Source: Rhizomys pruinosus (Eukaryota; Chordata; Mammalia; Rodentia; Spalacidae). Taken from it: 64,000 nt of DNA. The notes beneath the pieces were generated by a model that worked only from the letters and a program-made list of their open reading frames with translations, was not told the origin of the DNA and did no database searches. The first letter of the stretch is position 1, and every line of letters starts with the position of its first letter. A program made the position numbers and the translations under genes. Positions 10,760 through 21,909 of this stretch are shown here, piece by piece. The stretch spans positions 3,427,324 to 3,491,323 of the forward strand of contig VZQC01013287.1 in assembly GCA_009823505.1 (NCBI GenBank), read 5' to 3'.

Positions 10760-10849
10760 CCTGCTCCTTTCATATTCTTTCCTTGAGGCAGCAAAGAGCT
10801 GAGCATTGGAAATGGCGATTCCACAGAATGGAAGATACATCTGCATAAC
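10760..10849 (-). CDS. PDE11A: PDE11A internal exon: end of GAF-A domain
   Basis: This 90-bp exon encodes 30 codons, starting VMQMYLPFCGIAISNAQLF and ending KEYERSR. I recognise it as the last strand and helix of PDE11A GAF-A leading into the inter-GAF helix. The acceptor is TTTCTCTCTGTCCCAG before GTTATG; the donor is AGCAGG|GTGAGTG. Both ends are phase 0, and the last codon (R) runs directly into A of the exon at 6157..6297. The exon upstream of this one (rest of GAF-A) was not found in the remaining 53 kb, which is plausible for a gene with very long introns. No stop or indel is present. Confidence 0.96.
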
Positions 10850-12461
10850 CTGGGACAGAGAGAAAATTAAGAACATTAGAGCATCCATTCTTAACCAAAT
10901 CCCATATTCCCTAGCTGCGTAATACTTTGTTCTCAGCCAGAGGATCTGGGCCTTAAGTTGCTCATACTAGTCTCGTAACGTCAGGGGGGATGATTTTCAG
11001 AGTGAATGCTAAAATGGAGAAAAATCAGTCTTTGCCTGGGAAATTCACATCAAGAAAATATATAAAGGAAAGCCAAAGATTACAAGAGCTGTGATATAGG
11101 AACTATGTCTGGCACATTTGTATTCTTATTTTGAAAATAGAGATGTGAGGTGGGGTACCCTGGGATCAGGAGCATGTGCCCACATTCATATCTGGAGATA
11201 AGCAGGGTATGACTGAATCCCTGTCCATGTGTGTCTATAGAAGGGGTCTCGGCATAGCCTGTCACCTCCCAGATTTAAGCATGCTTGTTGGGGTGGTCCC
11301 AGTGGGAACTTAAGGGCCACAGAACCTAGTAGACTTGAATAAAAGAGCTCTGCTTCTATCCCTTACCAGGTAGATATGGTTAGGTGTGACTGGGAACTAA
11401 GACGGTTCTACAGCAATCTGTATGGAGAACGCTGGGTAGCTCTGAGAGGGATTCTTTCTATATGAAGAAACACACAGCTGTGGTGGGCTTGAACTTAACA
11501 AAGTCTTTCTCATAAGGAGATGGATGTCTGGGGATTTTTAATACTACCTATTTCTAGAATAATGTGATACTAGACAGAACATTTTAAGTAAAAAATAAAG
11601 AGGCTAGTTCCTTTCTCTTCACAACACAGAAGGAATAACTGACATGTCTCTGCAACAGAGGAGAAATGGCTGGGTTTGTATCATAGTTGCTCTGTCTTCC
11701 CCATACTCCCATTATGGTGCCTTGCAGAGAGGCACAGGGAAAGTCTCACTGTGGCCACCAGACACAGCACGTTGCTCAGTGTGCTGACCACCCAAATAAG
11801 AGCACAGGTGAGACCCCCAGAACCCAATACCTGGAGTGGAGAGTGATTTAGAGGAAAATGAAAAATGAAGGGTAATCCAGATTTGTTATTATTTATTTCC
11901 TAAGAAATCTCCCTTTGGCTACCTAGCCACACTCAACATCTGATCACAGGTCCCTAAAGGAATTTCAGAGGTCCATAGAAGTTAAAGCTATGGCCTCACT
12001 GTTAGAAAAGAGAAAACAACAACAACAATGGAACAGGAACCAAGAAATGTAAAACCAAGAAGATAATTTTTGCAAATCTTTTTGTGATAAATTCCACCAG
12101 TGCCTTCACCTTGCCTTCTAGAAGCAGATGGTATTTCTGTGTCCCGTTCCTTGCTCTTCCTCCTCCAGCCCTAGTAAGTTTGCCCGTAAGCCATTAACGA
12201 TTTGACATAAAACTGCCAGATATTTCTCCAGAATTTTTCTGCCTTGGCCAGAATGGGACAAATTTCAGTATTAGTTATACACACAATGCACTTTCCCTGT
12301 AGTGTCTTGATTTGTGGTTTTTTTTTTTTTTATTGATTTGGGTTTTGTTTTTCTACCATGGAGATGGTGACTCTGATGTGGATGAAGAAGAGGACGAACT
12401 ATGGACCACATTATGAGTGCCCTGTGAAGGGAATACAGCTGTGACATTTGTGTCTTTCTAC
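10850..12461. other. Upstream PDE11A intron, low-copy sequence
   Basis: No SINE, ORF of note or tandem repeat beyond short A- or T-runs. This is one of the longer stretches without recognisable interspersed repeats in the window. Confidence 0.5.
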
Positions 12462-12477
12462 AAGGTCGGAATTTCTT

Positions 12478-12719
12478 TTTTTTTTATTATTTTTTTTTCT
12501 ATATGTGTACGAATGTACTGTCTGCATGCAAGTCTGTGCACCCATGTCGTGCAATGCCGCGGAGGTCAGAAGTGGGTGTCGGATTCCCCTGGAGCTGGAG
12601 TTCTCCTGGAATTGGAGTTTCAGACGGTTCTCAGCCGCCATGTGGGTGCTGGGGATCGAACCCGGGTCCTCTGCAAGAGCGGTCGGCGCTCTTAACCGCT
12701 AGGCCATCTCTCCAGCCCC
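12478..12719 (-). mobile_element. B2 SINE (minus), young subfamily, 16-bp TSD
   Basis: Reverse complement GGGGCTGGAGAGATGGCCTAGC, B box GGTTCGATCCCC, T-rich left end as its tail. The exact repeat AAGGTCGGAATTTCTT is at 12462-12477 and 12720-12735. It has the AATTCCAGGAGAACTCCAG internal duplication. Confidence 0.97.
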
Positions 12720-12735
12720 AAGGTCGGAATTTCTT

Positions 12736-13633
12736 GACTAACAGTAAGTTCACAAGGTCCAGAAGTTTCAGTGGCAGCAATTCACCAGAAACTCCCACTT
12801 TTCCTTAACAATCTTGGCCAGAGAAAATAAGGGTCTTTTATTCCAATATTAATTATTAATACTAGATTTCAGATCACATTATATATAATAATAGAGAGAC
12901 ACAGAATACATATAGATATATTCTGTCTATGTTCTATATGTATATTATAGCTTCAAAATACTAAAAATACAAGGAGTTTCAAAGAAGCCTGAGAGACAAA
13001 AGCTTGGAAACTAAAAGTAATATAAGAATCTCCACATTTATAGAGCAACACACCAATCTGAGCTCCAGAAGCTGGAGAAGCTGCTGAATCTGCCAGTGGC
13101 AGAGTCAAGGTTGGAGTTGAGCTGCAGGAATATGAAGCTAAGGTCAGGACCAGGTCCAGATTAAAAAACAATACAGGCAGACTGATAGATGGCAGGTCCG
13201 GGTAGGGGAAGAGGAGGGTGGACAGAGAGCAGTTTGAGAAGGCCTCGTTAGTAGTATCCTGGGCCAGGCTGAGCCCTTGGGACAGTCAGGAGCTTTCTGT
13301 CTGTCCTTTAATGCACATACTGTTCAGAAGGCAGGGTGTGGGGCCTATTGGCATTGCAGTGATTGGGTCTACCTCTTGATGAGGTCCAGGTGAAGGACTT
13401 AGACTCTCTCTTTGGTCTGGTGTATCTGATAAATTCTTGCACTTGGTTTTCTTGGTACAATTTTAATATACTCATGGTAAATTATGAGGCAGCATCTTTC
13501 TACTCCCAAGAATAAGACATTATCTCTCTGTGCTGAATGGGTAATGCCAACTAGATGGTGCCATTCATATGTCCATTCAACTTCAGAGTCATCATTTATC
13601 CTCAAAATGGAGTCCAAAGCTGCTTGTAAAATG
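12736..13633. other. Intron, no recognised element
   Basis: AT-rich start, then mixed sequence. An 81-codon minus ORF at 13399-13644 has no recognisable domain and runs into the flank of the next B2. Confidence 0.45.
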
Positions 13634-13644
13634 GAGTCTCTCAT

Positions 13645-13879
13645 GGGGCTGGAGAGATGGCTCAGTGGTTAAGAGCACTGGCTGTTCTTAAAGAAGACCC
13701 AGTCCAATTCCCAGCACCCACATGATGGCTAACAACTATTTCTAACTCCAGTTCTGGGAGATTAAATGGCCTCATCTGACCTCCATGGGCACTGCATGAC
13801 ACAGGTGCATTTACCATTAGGTAAGCAATATTCTCATATACATAGAATAATTTTTCAAATAAATAAAATATTTTTAATA
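13645..13879 (+). mobile_element. B2 SINE, older, 10-bp TSD
   Basis: GGGGCTGGAGAGATGGCTCAG start. The B-box region is mutated (AGTCCAATTCC). AT-rich tail; flanking GAGTCTCTCA at 13634-13643 and 13880-13889. Confidence 0.92.
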
Positions 13880-14439
13880 GAGTCTCTCAGGGCAAGAGAT
13901 TACTTCACACAGCTCAGAGTAACTTAAGGCAGGGTCCATCCTCATCTCAACAATTACTTAACTCTCCATTATTTATTTGTTTATGTTCGCCTTTGGGCCA
14001 AGTGTAAGCTAGTTTGTAAGTAAGGAAAACAGAAGAATGGTGAAATGAATGTAAAACATCTTCCAAATCTCACAGCCTCCCTTCATTTAGTTTGTAATAC
14101 CAACCTTGAGCTCTTTCTACCAGATATTATGTGTACTAAAAAGGAATACAAGTTTAAATCAGATGCTTTTTTCCTTTTAATGGCTTTTTTTTTGCATGAA
14201 ATTTAATAAACTCTCTGAATCTACTTCATCTGCAAAACACCAGGTTTATGGTACATTTTAGTGTTAATATTCGGTGGTTCAAATAATTAGAAACATCATT
14301 AAGTTGTAATACTCTATTTGCTAATGTTACAAATAATTCAATAAACATGTTTGCATCTTATTCAAGAAATAATTATTTGTAGTGATAATTGACATAGTCT
14401 AAGTCTTTTTATCAGTGCAACAGGCATGTCTGGGTATCA

Positions 14440-14560
14440 AGCATGATGTTCAGCCTTTATATGCACTATGTCCATTTGATCTTCACAAGGAACCAGTAAT
14501 TCCACTTTTTAATATGAGAACTGAGGTTCAAGAGCTTTCTAAAAGTTACTGGGAAGAATT
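14440..14560 (+). mobile_element. MIR SINE relic
   Basis: Matches the MIR layout: '...TTTGATCTTCACAAGGAACC', then '...TTTTTAATATGAGAACTGAGGTTCAAGAG'. Heavily diverged; ends approximate. The sequence from 13890 to here shows nothing else. Confidence 0.6.
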
Positions 14561-14817
14561 CTCCACAGCCCTCTCATTCTAGCATGTTTTACAGACAGAG
14601 ACGCTGTTCTGCCTGTGTGGATGTGTGCACAGTGACTACCCTAGAAGGGAGAAATATGCAGAATTATTTACCATTTGGTATAATGAAGATGATATCTCTT
14701 TTTGGACAGAGGTAGATTTGGGTTCCTCGTCTTTGAGGAACGCACAATTGCTGCTATTTTGATTATTTTTCTTCCTGCCAGCAATAAATTGTCCTCTGTC
14801 ATTGATGACTCATCTCT

Positions 14818-14930
14818 TTTTTTTTTTTTTTTTTTTTTTTTTTNAGGCTGGCCTTGAACTCATGAAGATCTGCCTGCCTCTGCCTCCCAAGTGCTAGGAT
14901 TAAAGGCGGGCGCCACCACGCCCAGCGAGA
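14818..14930 (-). mobile_element. B1 SINE (minus), interrupted by a single n
   Basis: From 14845 the plus strand reads AGGCTGGCCTTGAACTC through to GGCGGGCGCCACCACGCCCAG, the front part of a B1 in reverse. The n at 14844 sits between this and a long T run, where about 70 bp of B1 (GTCTTTTTGAGACAGGG... to ...GTAGACC) should be. Confidence 0.9.
14844..14844. other. Single unknown base (n), probable assembly join
   Basis: One n in a homopolymer T context inside a B1 that lacks its second half. This points to a collapsed or nominally closed gap, not one uncertain base. Confidence 0.7.
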
Positions 14931-15049
14931 CACATATTTCTTACCAGCATCCATGAGACTGCGGCCCACTAATTTGCTACCTTGCAAGCAAAGTAAAATC
15001 TTAGACTTTTCGGTTATTGACAAGATCTAGATGGTGGGTGTAGAGGATG

Positions 15050-15063
15050 GCTTATTTATTCAT

Positions 15064-15102
<39 letters not shown>

Positions 15103-15294
15103 TTCGAATGTTGTGCCTGCATGAATGTAAGTGCATCAATATCCTGCAATGTCCACAGAGGCCAGAAGGAGTCATATCCCCTGAAACTGGAGTTAGGGAT
15201 GGTTGTTAGCTGCCACGTGGGTTCTAGGAACTGAACCTGGGTCCTCTGAAAGTGACAACCAGTGCTCTTAACCACTGAGCCATCTCTCTAGCCC
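15050..15294 (-). mobile_element. B2 SINE (minus) with (TTTA)n-expanded tail
   Basis: The reverse complement starts GGGCTAGAGAGATGGCTCAG. The tail side (15056-15104) is a pure ATTT/TTTA tetranucleotide run that grew from the B2 A-rich end. A TSD is only weakly visible (GGATGG on both sides). Confidence 0.92.
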
Positions 15295-16905
15295 TAGGGA
15301 TGGATTTTTTAATATATTGATTCTAGGATCTACCTTCTTCACTCCTACATAGTCTTGCATATATATATTTCATTCATACCATTAGTGTGATGGCCTGGTT
15401 AACTGCACAATGATAAGGAAGCTGCTGGGACTAGAAAGGAATTTAGTGTATAAAGGGTGGTGAGAGAGTGCAGAAGCAGGAAGTAGCTCTGGTACAGCAA
15501 AAATAGTGGTCTTTAGTTGGTGATCCTGTGAGCGACTGGTTCAAGGCAAATATCAATTAAAAAAACTCAACCTCACTGATAGGCATAAGACTGGGGATAG
15601 AGGCCAGGGTAGAATCTTCAAGAACAGGAATCCGACTTTAGAAGGGCTTGTCAGCAGTTAGCAGGCCCCCCAATCTCAAGTGAAAATTTAAAGAACAGAT
15701 TATACTTTTAGCGGTAAAAGAAGCAAAACTGGACAAGAAAGGGAGGGCTGTTGATCAAGCACTGTGTGGGGCGCACTGTTTCAGAGATACAGCACTGGTT
15801 AAGTAGGGCTTTAGCACAATAAAGCCCATGGGTAAGGATCCTGTGGTGAGAAAAATGGGTCAGGGACTTAGAACCTGGCTGTGACTTGGGTACACACAGT
15901 GGGGAGCACTTCAAGACCCCAGAGAGACTGAGAAGAGCCCAGAGCCCCACTTAATGGTAAATCTCTTCATTCGCTTTTGTTTCTGGTGAGTCTAATTGCC
16001 TGAAAGCATTGAATTTGAAAATAATTATTCTGTTTACGATATAAGTTGTGTGTGTGTGTGTGTGTGTGTGCGCTGTACTTTCCAGAAAACACCTAAATCA
16101 GATTGGTTGAAAACACCTAAATCAGATTGGTTGAATTAGTTCTTTAATCGACGCCACTGTGTCTTAGAAAGTCCCTCTCAATTTAGTCCTGACAGATGAA
16201 CGATGTTGTCACAACCCCAGGAAAAACCACTCCACAGTCCTCCATCTTAAATGTCTAACAAATGGCACTTCATGAAATTTGCTCATATAAACATAACAAA
16301 TCCACAGTATCTCAATGTAACTCAAATTCATTTCTTCAGCAGAGAGAAAAGACAACAAACTTTGCTAATTTAAACCAATTATGAAGTATTTAGCATGACA
16401 TTTTGAATGGCAAAAGAGACTCAGGCTGTCTCCTTTTCTGTGCTCTAATTTATCAAGTTAATGCTTCCACAGCAGCAACTAAATAAAATCAAATAGCAAA
16501 ACCAACATTCTCCTGACTGTGCTGGGGATCTCCCAATCAGCTCTATTTAACAAGAGTTGCCTGACTGCCTTCTCCTGTCAGACACTGGGCTAACAATGCA
16601 GCATGCACAATAAGTGATATAGCACATCACTTCTCTCCAGCTTCCCATGAGCTTTAATTATAGTCATAAAAAGGTTACTAACCAGTCCAACCTCCTCCTA
16701 TAGCTTTGCTAGGTAGCTGGTCAGATATTAACAAACTTAGCAAGCGTGACATTCATTGAGGATGGACCCTTTCCTCGCAATCAGCAGCTTATCAAAACAT
16801 GGGACTGAAACAGCAGGACTCTGATTACTGGTCAAAAGAATGGGATCTGAGCTGTATCTCTAGATTACATGGAGATGCAGTGTTCTAAACTATTAGAAAG
16901 AGTAT
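15295..16905. other. Intron, mostly low-copy, with (TG)n at 16046-16070
   Basis: Mixed sequence. A 26-bp direct repeat AAAACACCTAAATCAGATTG (first 20 bases) occurs twice back to back at about 16086-16137. 16380-16740 is free of recognisable repeats. No gene seen. Confidence 0.5.
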
Positions 16906-16919
16906 AAGATTACTGTTTA

Positions 16920-17078
16920 AACTAGGCATGATGGTGCAAACCTTTAATCCCAATACTCAAGAGGCAGAAGCAGGTGGAACTCAGTGGTCTATACAGCAAG
17001 TTTCAGGCAAGCTGGGAGCTACAGGGAGAAAAAAATAGCCAAACAAACAAACAAAACAAAGCAACAACAACAAAAAAG
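16920..17078 (+). mobile_element. B1 SINE, diverged, 12-bp TSD
   Basis: B1 body (CCTTTAATCCCAATACTCAAGAGGCAG) with an altered right half and a (CAAA)n/(CAA)n tail. The exact repeat GATTACTGTTTA is at 16908-16919 and 17079-17090. Confidence 0.9.
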
Positions 17079-17090
17079 GATTACTGTTTA

Positions 17091-17619
17091 GCCAGAGGTT
17101 TTCTGGTGAAAAACAAAGGCATACTATTTTCCAAATGGGCCTGTCAATCATCTAGACAGGAAAATGCCCTGCAGGAAGTTGTCCATTCCAGAGACTTTGG
17201 AAAACACTGTCAAGCCTATTTCAGCATGTAAGTTGGCACAGTGGTCTCTCTAGACATGTCATTCTCACCCTTGAGAGTGTTTCTTCCACAGAGGTCCCTG
17301 TGGCCTCTCCTTGCTTCTCATCCTCTGAGAGTGCTCCTACTTTATCTTCTAATAAGCTCCCTCTGTCTTCTACACTACTCTCTGTGTGTCTCATCTGAAT
17401 TATTTCAATAGGAATCCTAAGGACCAGGGAGCCAAAGGGAAGCCACAGTAAGATCTGGGTCACAAGTGTACAGAAGATAAAGGCCAAAGTTCAAGTCTCA
17501 ATCAGGAGTGAAAAACCTTTAAAGATTTTGGCCTTCTAATATATACACAGCAAGATTCAGTGAAACTGGATAATTCCCCTGGCTTATTCCTCAAATTACC
17601 TATAAAAGAACCTAATTAG
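17091..17619. other. Intron, no recognised element
   Basis: Mixed sequence between B1 and B2. The 88-codon minus ORF at 17221-17487 has no recognisable family and no context to support it. Confidence 0.45.
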
Positions 17620-17830
17620 GGGTTGGCAGTGATTGAATACTGGCTGCTCTAGCAAAGGCACCTGGGGCTCAACTCCCAGCACCCACATGTTGGCTAATAA
17701 CCATCCTTAACTCCAGTTCTAGGAGATCAGATGCCCTCTTCTGCCCTCTGTGGGCATTGCATGACACAGGTGCACTTTACATGCAGGCAATGCACTCATA
17801 CAGCTAAAATAAAAATATTTTTTTAAAAAC
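17620..17830 (+). mobile_element. B2 SINE, old and diverged
   Basis: It keeps CCCAGCACCCACATG, AACTCCAGTTCTAGGAGATCAGATGCCCTCTTCTG and GCATTGCATGACACAGGTGCAC. The first 40 bases are degraded. No clear TSD. Confidence 0.88.
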
Positions 17831-17975
17831 CTACTGCATCTCCATCACCTAAGACCCTTCCTTCCCCCTCTGCTTTCTATATCTATCTGTGTTCTTCAAA
17901 ATGTTAATGATTTTTTTAAGATGTGTGACTTTAAGTTGCTATTTGGGTTGCACACATTTAAAGTAATATGAAACA

Positions 17976-18135
17976 GAGCCTGGCATGGTGGTGCATGCCT
18001 TTAATTCTAGCACTTGGGAGGGCAGAGGCAGGTGGGTCTTTGTGAGTTCGAGGCCAACCTGGTCTACAGACTGTGTTCCAGGACAGCTGGAGCTACAGAG
18101 AGACCCTGTCTCAAAAAGACCAAAAAGAAATAATA
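17976..18135 (+). mobile_element. B1 SINE with TSD
   Basis: GCCTGGCATGGTGGTGCATGCC to CCCTGTCTCAAAAAGACC plus A-rich tail. AATATGAAACA is at 17965-17975 and 18136-18146. Confidence 0.94.
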
Positions 18136-18149
18136 AATATGAAACACAG

Positions 18150-18262
18150 AGGATGGAATAGCTCAGACCTGTAATCCCAGCACTTGTGGGGCAGAGGTGG
18201 CAAGGTTGTGAGTTCAAAGCCGGGCCGTCTGTTACACTATGGCAAGAAAATGGAAAAATAAC
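18150..18262 (+). mobile_element. Old B1-like fragment
   Basis: 'CAGACCTGTAATCCCAGCACTTGTGGGGCAGAGG' and 'GTGAGTTCAAAGCC' are recognisable; the right half is lost. Confidence 0.7.
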
Positions 18263-18488
18263 CACAAGTAGCCCAAAATAGGTTTAAATGACATTAGTAT
18301 CAAATGACACACTACACTGACTTTTAAAATGTCCTGTATATTTGAATTTCTTTGAATAATACATTTAAACATCTCAGATGCATCTGTGTATCAGTGTCTA
18401 TTATTCTAAGGCTTGACTTAAATAATAATCCAAAATTGAACCTTACATAATGGTTGCCACCGTTTAAGTCTATTTAAAAAATGTTCCA

Positions 18489-18743
18489 GGGCTGGAGAGA
18501 TGGCCTAGTGGTTAAGAGTACCGACCGCTCTTACAGAGGACCTGGGTTCGATCCCCAGCACCCACATGGCAGCCGAGAACAGTCTGAAACTCCAATTCCA
18601 GGAGATCTCCAGTTCCAGGGGAATCCGACACCCTCTTCTGACCTCCACAGCACTGCACAACACGGGTGCACAAACTTGCATGCAGATAGTACATTCATAC
18701 AAATACAGAAATAAATAAAAGTAAAAAAAATAAAAGTAAAAAT
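18489..18743 (+). mobile_element. B2 SINE, young subfamily, 13-bp TSD
   Basis: GGGCTGGAGAGATGGCCTAGTGG, B box GGTTCGATCCCC, internal duplication AATTCCAGGAGATCTCCAG. The exact flank AAAAAATGTTCCA is at 18476-18488 and 18744-18756. Confidence 0.97.
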
Positions 18744-18756
18744 AAAAAATGTTCCA

Positions 18757-20099
18757 TAGTGAACAGTCCTGACAGATAGAAATGTCTTTTCTCAAGATCA
18801 AAGGGAAGAATTAAATAAAGGGGAAGAATCATTTATTATGAAGTATAATCAAATTAATATCTGCAGTTACTGCCCGTGATAAAATATTTGGGTTCCCCAT
18901 CTGTGAGGCTCCCTTCCTGTAACACAGTTCCCTGTGTAATCCAACAGCTGTGTCTGTCATAGACTTTCTATATCAATGTGTCAGAGATGTGGGCAAAAAA
19001 CATTTTTCTTTAAAGAAGGAAAAAGAAAAACAACCAGAAATGATGTGGTAATAAGAAATGGAAAAAGGAAACTCTTTTCAATATGAATGAAAGCAACACA
19101 AAACAAATAGAAAAAAAAAAACAACAAAAATTCAAAGCAACAACAATGTACTCTCTAATCTACCTTTTCCAAAATCCCTCCTAGCCCTTATTTTTCAAAA
19201 AATCTGATTTGGCCTTCACCATCTATTTTCTGAATGCCAAAAGGTCTAAAGAGCTTTAATGACAGAGAAGCTAATGAGTCTGTACACCCTTGCACAGCAC
19301 TTTTCTGCTTGAAAGCACTTTGTGGACGCTGGCTAATTAATCTTTACAACATCCCACTCAGAAAGGGAGTTAAACTGAAAATCATTAAACAGTGTAAAAA
19401 GTCACTTTAGCCCTGGAAACTCATGAAAATATCATTAATAAGCATGAAATCTGAGCACAGAACCTTCTATCAGTGCACCAAAGAAGGACAGGCAGCCAGC
19501 CTTTTTAAACTTGCAAACCACGGAGAAAGGCTATAAAGCACCATTGTCTGCCTGGGTCCAATTACACATCATTAAGGAGTGCTGGAGGTCTGCACTTTGG
19601 AGTCCTGGGGGTCCTGGGGCCAGGCCCCGTGTGGACCCCACTCCTGGAGGGCAAAACAGCTTGACAGCTGCATCACTGTCAGCCAAATGAATGGTGGAGG
19701 GAAGCTCTCCCAGGCCCCCTCCCTCTGTTAAGATGCTGTGAACTACCTTAGAGTTCCTCCTGTCCTTGGGCTCCTTAGTCTGGAAGGCAAGGCTTCACTG
19801 AATCCCAGCCCACTCATGCAGAAATAGGTATGTTTTAAGAGCGTTGTAATTCAGACACTAAATAAACTCTTCAAGTTCAATACATGGCTAGATAACATAT
19901 GGAAATATGAAAGGAGTTACATCATTTTCATGTAGCAGAACATGTTCATAGCCTTTTTAGGGAATGAAATATTGAAAAATAATGAAAGAAAAATGAACTT
20001 GGAGATTTCTAAAGGTTCTGGAATAAATCTTGCTTCCAGTGACATAGTTTCATTTCACTGCAATGAGTGTGCAGATTCTGAAAAGAACTGAGGTTTTTC

Positions 20100-20101
<2 letters not shown>
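18757..20101. other. Intron, low-copy; contains a possible regulatory patch
   Basis: No interspersed repeat recognised. The patch at about 19380-19720 is described separately. Confidence 0.5.
19380..19720. promoter_or_regulatory. Candidate intronic enhancer (weak)
   Basis: A repeat-free stretch dense in homeodomain-like sites (TCATTAAAC, ATCATTAATAAGCAT, CCAATTACACATCATTAAGG). It also has an inverted pair of TGACAG sites (19662-19667 and 19676-19681), the left one overlapping a CAGCTG E-box. TGACAG is the MEIS/TGIF core. Regulatory activity is inference from motif density only. Confidence 0.3.

Positions 20102-20134
<33 letters not shown>
20102..20134 (+). repeat. (TG)n microsatellite
   Basis: Uninterrupted TG run immediately upstream of a SINE remnant. 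Confidence 0.95.
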
Positions 20135-20137
<3 letters not shown>

Positions 20138-20245
20138 TGTGGTCAGAGGACAACTTGCAGGAGTTGGGTCTCTTCTATCCTGTGGTTTCCAGCAATCAAA
20201 CTCAGATAGTTAAACTTATCAGCAACCACCTTTGCCCTCTGAGAC
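20135..20245 (-). mobile_element. tRNA-derived SINE remnant (B2/B3-related, 'GTCAGAGGACAACTTG' type)
   Basis: GTGGTCAGAGGACAACTTGCAGGAGTTGG followed by a decayed A/B-box end. The same family is seen at 47740 and 52312. The family name is uncertain. Confidence 0.6.
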
Positions 20246-20397
20246 ATGACTGAATCTTGTTAGTTCACATCAAACTACATACTTGGGCTAAGGGATGCCA
20301 TTTTCTCTCACGATGTACCACCTAAAGCAAAATCCCTTCAAAAGACACAGAAATGCTGACTTTCCCTTGTTAAGAACAGTATAGAAAATAGCATCAA

Positions 20398-20701
20398 TCA
20401 TTTTTAGAGTTTTGGGTTTCACAATTGAGGTCTTCAATCCATTTGGAGTTGATTTTTGTGCATGGCGAGACATAGGGGTTTAGTTTTACTCTTCTACAAG
20501 TGGTGATCCAGTTATGCCAACGCCATTTGCTGAAGATACTCTTTTTCCTCTATTGAGTCTTCTGGGGCCCTTTGTTGAATATGAGGTGGCTGAAATTGGA
20601 TGTGCTCAGGTTTGGATCCTCAATTTTGTTCCATTGATCTAGAGGCCTGTTTTTGTGCCAATACCAGGTTGTTTTTATGACTAAACCCCTGTCATATAGT
20701 A
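20398..20701 (-). mobile_element. Inverted 5' segment of the L1
   Basis: ORF2 sequence homologous to 305-610 of this window, on the minus strand, broken by stops. It ends where the sense segment begins (AAAGACTTTCTAAATCAGAC). Confidence 0.9.
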
Positions 20702-21909
20702 AAAGACTTTCTAAATCAGACAGCAGCTGTGCAAACAATAAGGTCAACAATTGACAAATGGGACCTTATTCAACTCAAGAGCTTCTGTACAGCAAAAGAA
20801 ACAATCAATGAAGTGAAGAGAAAACCCATAGAGTGGGAGGAAACCTTCACCAGTGATACATCTGACAGAGCATTAACACCCAAACTGTATAAGCTACTCA
20901 AAATACAAAGGAGGAAGAAAAAAATGACCTACTCAAAAGATGGAGTAAAGAGCTGAACAGAGACTTCACAAATGAAGAAGATGGCTGAGAAACATATTAA
21001 AAAATGTTCAATATCGCTAATAATATAGGAAATGCAAATTAAAATCACCTTAAGATTTCATCTTACTCCAGGAGGACTAGCTATTATCCAGAAAACAAAG
21101 GATACCAAATGCTGGAGAGGTTGTGGGGAAAGGAGAACACTCATCCACTTCTGGTGGGAATGCAAACTCGTACAACCTCTATAGAAAGCAGTGTGGAGAA
21201 CTCTCAAGAAACTGAAAATGAGTCTACCACTTGACCCAGTCATACCACTCCTGGGTATATGCCCACAAGACTCATCCTATCACAAAGATACATACACATC
21301 TATGTTTGTTGCAGCTCTCTTCACAATAGCAAAGAGCTGGAAACAACCCAAGTGTCCCTCAACTGATGAGTGGATGACAAAAATGTGGCACATCTACAAA
21401 ATGAAGTACTATTCAGCAGTAAAGAAAGATGACATCATGAACTTCACAGGTAAATGGATGGAACTCGAAGCCATTATGGTAAGTGAAGTAACACAGTCCC
21501 AGAAAAACAAGCAGTGAATGGTCTCCCTCGTTTGTGGATGCTAGCACCAAATCCCTAGTTGAAAAGCAAGCTGAGAGCTGGGTGTGGTGGTTTGCAACAA
21601 CCTTTAATCCTAGCACTTTGGGAGGCAGAGGCAGGCAATCTTTGTGAGTTCAAGGCCAGCCTGGTCCTACAGAGTGGAGTTCCAGGACAAGCTTGGGGCT
21701 ACAGGGAGACCCTGTCTCAAAAAAGACAAAAAAAAAAAAAAAAGAAAAGCAAGCTGAGAAAGTTAATGTTATATTTCTTTTTTATCTGAAGGCAACTATG
21801 CTATTATAGTGTGAATTCTTTAATGGGCTTTAGATTTAACTGACCACTTATTTTCTAAGACCTTTGTTAATTGTGATGTATGTATGGAGGGTATGTATTC
21901 ATATATGAG
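20702..21909 (+). pseudogene. L1 ORF2 carboxyl end and start of 3'UTR
   Basis: Sense L1: the block [18 protein letters not shown], a frameshift, then SLPLDPVIPLLGICPQD to the terminal SEVTQSQKNKQ, then 3'UTR. It is interrupted by a B1 at 21576-21743 and by the ERV at 21910. It lacks the endonuclease and RT parts, so it was never competent. Confidence 0.9.
21576..21743 (+). mobile_element. B1 SINE nested in L1, 15-bp TSD
   Basis: AGCTGGGTGTGGTGG to CCCTGTCTCAAAAAAGAC plus 16 A. The exact repeat GAAAAGCAAGCTGAG is at 21561-21575 and 21744-21758. Confidence 0.97.
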
